From CAYVWB01 sp964455395 (GTDB lineage Bacteria; Desulfobacterota; Desulfovibrionia; Desulfovibrionales; Desulfovibrionaceae), in the NCBI GenBank assembly GCA_964455395.1, contig CAYVWB010000088.1, positions 1-15,515 of the forward strand: 15,515 nucleotides of DNA, given 5' to 3'. Shown in pieces: positions 8,008-14,000 of this stretch (its first letter is position 1; every line of letters starts with the position of its first letter). The notes beneath the pieces were generated by a model that ran no database searches, was not told the origin of the DNA, and worked only from the letters and a program-made list of their open reading frames with translations. The position numbers and the translations under genes were made by a program.

Positions 8008-9891
8008 TTACAGAGCCGCAGCGGGAGGGAAGAGGGTTTCTTGCGGCACGATGTATTCCTGATCCGTAGCCTTGGCGTCCTCGGCAGGCGCCTGCGGCGC
8101 TGCGATCTCAATGACGTTTGCAGAGGGCTGGTTTGCCCCGGATTGCTTCGAGCGCTGTTCGACCATAGCAGCTTTCACGGGGGAGTGGTAGACCACCGGC
8201 GCATTCGGCGCGGCGTCTGCGCCCAGGCCGGTTTCTTTCGGGGAGGCGTTGGCGCTCTTGGCGTCGCCCTCGCGCGTCGGCGCAGCCACGGCGACAGTCA
8301 ATTCTTCGTCGGCAGCGGGAGTCGACGAAGCGCTGGCTTCTTCCGTGAAGACCACAGAGCCGGGGGCGGGCGTCTCTTGTCCCCAAGGCAAGCCGATGGA
8401 GTTGTCCACGCGCGCTTGGGCGATGACGAGATCGGCGTAGTTCGTCAGGTAACGTTGCCGCGCCAGCAGATACTTGAGATCCACTTCAAGCTGCAGGCTC
8501 TCCTGCAATGCGCCGTCGCGGATCTGGCGTTCCACGAGGCTCGCGAGTTCTTCGCGTTCTTCCTGCACGGTGTCGTTGATGGGCAACTTGTCCTGCAGGT
8601 CCTCCACGGAAGCGAGCGCCAGCCGCAACTGGGTGATGACAGCCATGGAGACTTGGAGGCGGCGCAGCTTTTCGAGGTCCTCCCGGCGGCGGGCGGCGCG
8701 GTAATCGGAGACGGATTTCGGCACGGAGAGCAGTTCCCAGGAGAGCTCGAGGCCGTAGGTGGTCCAGCGGTCGCGCAGCAGGAAGCTGTTTTGGTCCTGG
8801 TGGAGGGTGACGAATGGTTTGATGGTCGGAAACATGGAAGCGAGGGCGATCCAGCTGTCCTTGCGCATGATCGCTTCGTCGCTGTCTTTTTCGAAGAGTT
8901 CGGGGCGCGAGGAGAGCGCCACGCGTTCCAGGTGGTCCGTGTCGTATTGCGTCATCGTCGGGAGAAGCTCGAAAGTGTAGCCCGCGAGATCGAAATCGTT
9001 GTTGCGGCGGCCCAGAAGCTCTGCAATCCTCGCTTTGGCCAATTCGTATTCTTCTTCGAAAGACTGCATTTGAAGGTTCAGCTCGTTCATTTCGATGTGA
9101 CTTTGAAGCCAATCATTCTTCGAGATGACGTCTGCGGCGAGCATGCGATCCAACACAGCTTGACGTTCTTTGGCTCGCTGGATAAGTGCAGCGGCTTTAT
9201 TACGCAAGTCCAGGGCCACGGCGCCGCGCATGTATGCGCGTGTAATTTCCAATGCAACATCTTGCTTGACGCGCTCCAAGCGATATCCAGCAATAGCGGT
9301 GCGTTGTCCTTCCTGCTGATAGCGGAAAACATTCATGGTAAGGTTCAGCAGATCCCAGGAAAGGGTGAGGTTGTCCACCTGCTTGAACAAGTCTTCGGAA
9401 ATGGAGGGCTCCAGAGAAGTGGTCCCTGTAGAGAAACTGCGTGAAGAACTCGGAGTGTAGGGGTCTTGTTGGCTACGCTCCACCTGCAGCAGCAAACTCG
9501 GCAGCATGGAGAAGAGGCGCCCGCGCTCCAGTTCTTGTTGAACGCGTTTTTCCTGCGCCGCCACCAGCGCTTCCAGGTTGTTATGCAGTGCGTACTCCAC
9601 ACAATCTTCAAGGGAGAGAGGGACTGCAAAGTTCACGGTGGGGCGTGGCGTGGGGGCGTCAGCGCTATCCGCTTCGGCGGTGTCGTTGGACTCTGCCAAG
9701 GCTTCATGCGCTGGGGAATTCGGCAGTTCATCCATCGCGCGTGCATCTTCCATGGCCTGTTGAGTACGCTGGGCAAGGCCGGATTGCTTGGCTGCGTTGC
9801 AGCCGCCGACCGTTACAGCCAGCAACAGTGCGCATAGAAACGCCAACGCACGCGTTGTTGATCCTGAAAAGTCTGATTTCCGCATGGTCAT
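8008..9891 (-). CDS. TolC-family outer-membrane factor, predicted lipoprotein
   Basis: The 627-residue product begins with a lipoprotein signal: a hydrophobic core ALAFLCALLLAVTVGG and a lipobox ending at Cys31. Residues about 95-495 carry the outer-membrane efflux (OEP) pattern: SLEDCVEYALHNNLEALVA near the start, long helical heptad stretches, and the second repeat ending in NYADLVIAQARVDNSIG. TolC-type proteins form the trimeric outer-membrane and periplasmic channel of tripartite exporters. After about residue 500 comes a 130-residue low-complexity tail rich in Ala, Glu, Pro and Thr that is not part of the OEP fold and probably lies in the periplasm. Residues about 130-160 are also Ser/Thr-rich. 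It is the first gene of the export operon and ends 33 bp before the next. The ATG at 9891 has a weak ribosome site; the ATG at 9885 is an alternative. Confidence 0.94.
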   Translation of the reverse strand: MTMRKSDFSGSTTRALAFLCALLLAVTVGGCNAAKQSGLAQRTQQAMEDARAMDELPNSPAHEALAESNDTAEADSADAPTPRPTVNFAVPLSLEDCVEYALHNNLEALVAAQEKRVQQELERGRLFSMLPSLLLQVERSQQDPYTPSSSRSFSTGTTSLEPSISEDLFKQVDNLTLSWDLLNLTMNVFRYQQEGQRTAIAGYRLERVKQDVALEITRAYMRGAVALDLRNKAAALIQRAKERQAVLDRMLAADVISKNDWLQSHIEMNELNLQMQSFEEEYELAKARIAELLGRRNNDFDLAGYTFELLPTMTQYDTDHLERVALSSRPELFEKDSDEAIMRKDSWIALASMFPTIKPFVTLHQDQNSFLLRDRWTTYGLELSWELLSVPKSVSDYRAARRREDLEKLRRLQVSMAVITQLRLALASVEDLQDKLPINDTVQEEREELASLVERQIRDGALQESLQLEVDLKYLLARQRYLTNYADLVIAQARVDNSIGLPWGQETPAPGSVVFTEEASASSTPAADEELTVAVAAPTREGDAKSANASPKETGLGADAAPNAPVVYHSPVKAAMVEQRSKQSGANQPSANVIEIAAPQAPAEDAKATDQEYIVPQETLFPPAAAL

Positions 9892-9928
9892 CTCACAGTC
9901 TTATGTTCTCTGACTCGCATTCCTGGAA

Positions 9929-9942
9929 GCGGCGCAAGCCGC
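9929..9942. promoter_or_regulatory. Small hairpin in the 89-bp gap upstream of the TolC gene
   Basis: GCGGC-GCAA-GCCGC forms a 5-bp stem with a four-base loop. The same gap (9892-9980) holds a TATATA at 9957-9962 that could be a -10 element, without a clear -35. It also carries AAGGAATGTG on the minus strand (9948-9957), a ten-base string found again just upstream of the PAS-GGDEF gene (10893-10902). The gap is the likeliest place for an export-operon promoter, but none of these elements is conclusive. Confidence 0.25.
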
Positions 9943-9980
9943 AACACCACATTCCTTATATACTGAGCCCGTACGCATGG

Positions 9981-10868
9981 TCATGAGGCGACTTCCGCAA
10001 TGAGGAAAGGACGCTCTGGATGATCTTGTGCGGCGAGCATAGCGTTTCGCGCATTCTCATAGAGTTCGTTTTCATCTACAGCATGGCGTGGATACAGCGC
10101 AACGCCCATGCGATAGTCTGTTTTCGGACATACTTCGCTGGTCGCTTGAAATCCTTCGAGCCCCTCCATTATACGTTTGAGGACGGCTTTGAAGGATTTT
10201 TCCGAAGTGACATCTTCCAGGATGATCGCGAATTCGTGATCTTCCAATCGCACCATGGTATCCATGCCACGCAATCGCTTCTTGGTCATTGTCAGAAGCT
10301 CCCTGCACGCGGCGTCGAACTCTTCCTGTGTGGCGCCACACAGCATTTCGTCTGTAAACAACCCGATGCTGACTACAGCAACATGGCCTTTGCTGCGTTC
10401 GGCGCGTCTCAAGGCTTGGCCAAGCCTGTCCATGAAGAGGATGATAGGCACTCCGTAGTCCGCTTCATTGGCGATAAACGAGCTGCTTTCATTCTCCATG
10501 CGTTTGCGCGCTGTCACGTCTTTTCCCACCACCAGATAGATGGTGTGTTGTCCCTGCGCAACAGGGCAACCCTGGAGGAAGAGCCATAGAGGTTCAGCCC
10601 ACGCAGTTTGCGTTTCCACTTCACCGTTGAACTCTTTCATGGCGCGGAACGATTCCAGAAAGTCGACATTGGCGTCGAAGAGGCGTTCACCGAACTGCGT
10701 CTCGAGAACATCCTTGCCGACGAGCGTATGCGCAGCCACACCTGTTTGCACACAGAATGCTTGGTTGACGTAGAGCAGTTCGCCGGTTTCGGAGAGGATA
10801 ATTACAAACTCATTAACCATCTCCAAGGCTTTGGTGAAGACTCCCCCAAGCGAGGCGTTTACATCCAT
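9981..10868 (-). CDS. PAS domain protein with degenerate GGDEF domain, probable c-di-GMP receptor
   Basis: The ATG at 10868 is preferred because GGAG lies 8 bases upstream; a GTG at 10895 adds nine residues with a poorly spaced AAGGA. Residue numbers here count from that GTG. Residues about 21-130 form a PAS domain (FVIILSETGELLYVNQAF, ending GKDVTARKRME). Residues about 150-300 form a GGDEF-like domain beginning DRLGQALRRAERS. The signature is EDHEF at 218-222 instead of GG(D/E)EF, and the metal-binding Asp of the first strand is replaced (VSIGLF). Synthase activity is therefore unlikely. The inhibitory-site motif RxxD is intact (RGMD, 209-212), with the canonical five-residue gap to the signature. 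A c-di-GMP-binding sensor controlling the adjacent exporter or RTX protein is inferred. No membrane segment is seen. Base composition is visibly lower in GC than the genes to the left. Confidence 0.87.
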   Translation of the reverse strand: MDVNASLGGVFTKALEMVNEFVIILSETGELLYVNQAFCVQTGVAAHTLVGKDVLETQFGERLFDANVDFLESFRAMKEFNGEVETQTAWAEPLWLFLQGCPVAQGQHTIYLVVGKDVTARKRMENESSSFIANEADYGVPIILFMDRLGQALRRAERSKGHVAVVSIGLFTDEMLCGATQEEFDAACRELLTMTKKRLRGMDTMVRLEDHEFAIILEDVTSEKSFKAVLKRIMEGLEGFQATSEVCPKTDYRMGVALYPRHAVDENELYENARNAMLAAQDHPERPFLIAEVAS

Positions 10869-10885
10869 CTCGTCTGCTCCGCGTG

Positions 10886-10979
10886 CATCAGACACATTCC
10901 TTGAGCGGTATACTAGGCGGCTTGGACGTCCATCCGTGTTGTCGCGAACGTAATGTCTTGGCCGGCATCATCAGACACA
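10886..10979. promoter_or_regulatory. Upstream region of the PAS-GGDEF gene with an 11-bp direct repeat
   Basis: CATCAGACACA occurs exactly at 10886-10896 and again at 10969-10979, 83 bp apart and bracketing the stretch in which a promoter for the PAS-GGDEF gene would lie. Such paired sites can be operators, but the first copy overlaps the extended (GTG) version of the coding region. No convincing -35/-10 pair was identified. Confidence 0.25.
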
Positions 10980-10987
10980 ACATGATT

Positions 10988-11024
10988 GGAGAGAGACCTC
11001 TCGTTATTTCCGAGGTCTCTCTCC
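10988..11024 (-). terminator. Strong hairpin after the RTX gene (possible terminator)
   Basis: A perfect 13-bp inverted repeat (GGAGAGAGACCTC at 10988-11000 and its complement at 11012-11024) encloses an 11-base loop. It begins 23 bases beyond the RTX stop codon. No T-tract follows on either strand, so it is not a textbook intrinsic terminator. It could pause transcription, protect the 3' end of the long mRNA, or lower read-through into the export genes. Confidence 0.6.
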
Positions 11025-11047
11025 TGATGGTCACCTATCGCGGTAAG

Positions 11048-14000
11048 CTAAATGCTGGAGGTTTGCAAGGCTTGATTGATGTTCGCCAGGGACTCTGCAG
11101 GTGCATCCACGCCTGCATTCTGCACAGCCAGTTCTAGAATCCTGAACATGGTGACCAGAATGTTCCGTGTGGAGTTCAGCTCCTGATCCGTCATGGTCGA
11201 GAGCAAGGTGTTGAAGGTGTCGATGCTCTCTGTGATCATCTCCGGACTGTCTCCATTGGCGTTCAAGGCCAGGTTCACTTCCCGGATGAGCTCTTGCAGT
11301 TCCAGTCGTACGTCTTCGCTCAGGTTGGGGATGCCTTCGACAAGCGCTGTAGCGGATTCTACAGCCTGCTCACCGTTTTCAAGATACGTCGCCACGTCGA
11401 AGAGGTTGTTTTCCTGTCCTTCGGCGCCGATCTCACCGTTCTCGAAGGTGGGCTCTCCACCCAGCGTGCTGAAGCTGGCGGCGCCTACGCCAGAGGGGCC
11501 AAGGTTGCTGGGCCCACCGGGGGTGGCGTCACCAAGCAGGCTGGAGAACTCCGTGGTGATCATCCCGCCGCCTTCAGCGGTGGAGCCGCCGGTGGTTCCG
11601 CCAAACTCCAGGTCTTCCGGCGTGGAGGGGGGACCACTGAGGTCGTCGCCTTCGTCGTCGGCCGGCGCGTCGTCGTCATCGGCAGGTTCCTCGTCGTCAT
11701 CGACCGGCTCATCATCGGCTGGCGCGTCATCATCTGCTGGCGCGTCATCGTCGGCCGGCGCGTCGTCATCGGCCGGCGCGTCGTCATCGGCCGGCGCGTC
11801 GTCGACCGGGGCGTCATCAACCACTGATGCGGCGGAGAAGCTGATGGTCGACGTATCCTCCGTAGGCGGCGTGACGATGTTGAACGTCACGACGTAGGGC
11901 ACGCTCGCGGTTTCGGAGCTGTCGAAGACCGTGAAGGTGAACTGTGCGACGAAGTTCGGGCTTGATGTGCCGGACTCGAAGAACAGGCCGTTGCCAAGCT
12001 CTTCCGGAGTGATGAACTGGCCTTCGGACACATTGTTGAATCCGCCGGCGCCATCGCTCAGAAGCACGCTGCCCTGTTCGCTGGGCGGCAGGTCGTTGAT
12101 TTGCACGCCCGAGAAGGAGTCGCCTTCATCCGGATCCGAGAACTCGAAGGGATTCAGCTGGATGAGCTCGCCGGTTCCGAGGGTGTAGCTCTGAGGCGCG
12201 GACTCTGGCGCATCGTTCAACCCGGTGATGTTGATGGTCACCGTGGCGGTGTCCGTGCTGTTTTCCTGACCGCTGCCGTCGTCCACCGTGTAGGTGAAGG
12301 TTTCGGAGGCCGATTGGCCCGGGTTCAGGAAGTCGAACTGGCCGTTGGGGTTGTAGGTGAAGCTGCCGTCCGAGTTGAAGGTGAGTTCACCTTGGAGCCC
12401 AGTGGTGTCGAACGTCACCGTGAGGGTGTCGTTGGCGTCGGGATCGTCGGGATCGTTATCCAGGACGTTGCCGGAGACGGGGGTGTCCTCGTTGGTTTCG
12501 TAGACGTCATCCTCGGCTTCGGGCTGATCGTTGTCGCCGAGGATGTTGATGTACATGGTGTCCATCTTCTCGGAGACGGAACCGGGCTCTTCACCCTCGC
12601 CCGGGAACTCTTGATCGGGGAACTCCTGAGGGATGTCCTCGGAGATTTCCTGACCGGGGCCGCGTTCCTGCTGCTCGTTCTCACCTTCGTAGAACTCATC
12701 GGAGAATTCGCTGAAGCTGGAGAAGGTCGACAGAGGCGGGGGTGTGGAGTCCTCCGAGCTCGGGGGCTCGATCTCGGCTTCGTGGTCCTTGATGGTGTAG
12801 TCGAACTGGTCAGGTTTGAGCTCGCCTTCGGAGAGGGAGTTCGCGTCCGCATTGGGGGTGTAGACGAGGTTCCCGTTGTTCAGCGCGGAGACCGGGATGG
12901 TGTCGCCCACTTCGACAGGCTGGCCATTGAGCGTGAGGGCGCCGTGCTGGGGCAGGCTGTCGATGATGAGCTCGACTTCGATGTTGTATTCGTCGATCTC
13001 GTTCAGGCCGAATTCACCGGCGGAGAAGGAGTGACTGTCGTCCTCTTCGACGATGACTGGGCTATTCTCCGTTACGGCGATTTCCGAGAACTGCACGTGT
13101 TGTTCGGGGTTGAATTCATCGATGGAGACGCCTTTCAAGGTGATCTGGTTGTTGTTCACCGTAAGGACGACGTCGCCGTCAGCGTTTTCCCCGTACGAGA
13201 AGTTGCTTTCGGATTCACCACTTTCGATGCCGTTGAAGAAGATCTTGTCGTTGTCCGGATCAAAATCTTCCACATCGTTTTCACCGCTCTGGTTCACGTT
13301 GAAGGCGAGTTTGTCTTGGCCGTCGCCGGTGGTGACGTTGTCGTCGCCAGCGCGGTCGAAGATGACGTCGTCGCCGTCTTCACCGGAGAGGCTGTCGTCG
13401 CCTTGTCCGCCGTCGATGAGGTCGTCGCCCTCGCCGCCTGCCAGGGTGTCGTCACCGGCGCCGGGGATGTCGCCCTTGTCGCCGTTCCAGCGGACGTCGC
13501 CGAAGATCTTGTCGTCGCCATCGCCGCCGTCGACCGAGTCGTCACCTTCGCCGGCGAGGATGGTGTCGTTGCCGTCGCCGCCCTCGATGACGTCATCGCC
13601 CTGGCGTGTCTGGATCCAGTCGTTGCCGTCGTTGGCTTCGACTGTGTCATCGCCTTTGCCGCCGAAGATGCGGTCTTGTCCTTCGTCACCGCCGACGATG
13701 GAGTCGTCGCCATCACCGCCGGAGAGCTTGTTGAAGCCGTCACCGCCTTCGATGGTGTCGTCGCCGTCGCCGCCCTCGATGGTGTCGTCGCCTTCACCAC
13801 CCTTGAGGACGTTGTCGTTGTCATCGCCGGTGATGGTGTCGTCGTAGTCGGAGCCGGTGACGTTCTCGATGCTGTTGAGCTCGTCGGTGTCGCCGTAGCC
13901 GTCAGTGGCTTCGCCGGCTTCAAGGTCCACGTTCACGGCTGCGGGGTCGTGCGAGTAGTCTGCTGTGTCGGAACCGTCGCCGCCGGTCAGGGTGTCGTCG

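Noticed and set aside
10893..10895. GTG at 10895 as start of the PAS-GGDEF gene
   Set aside because: Its AAGGA is only two bases away. The in-frame ATG at 10868 has GGAG at good spacing, and the nine extra residues add no domain. It is not fully excluded.
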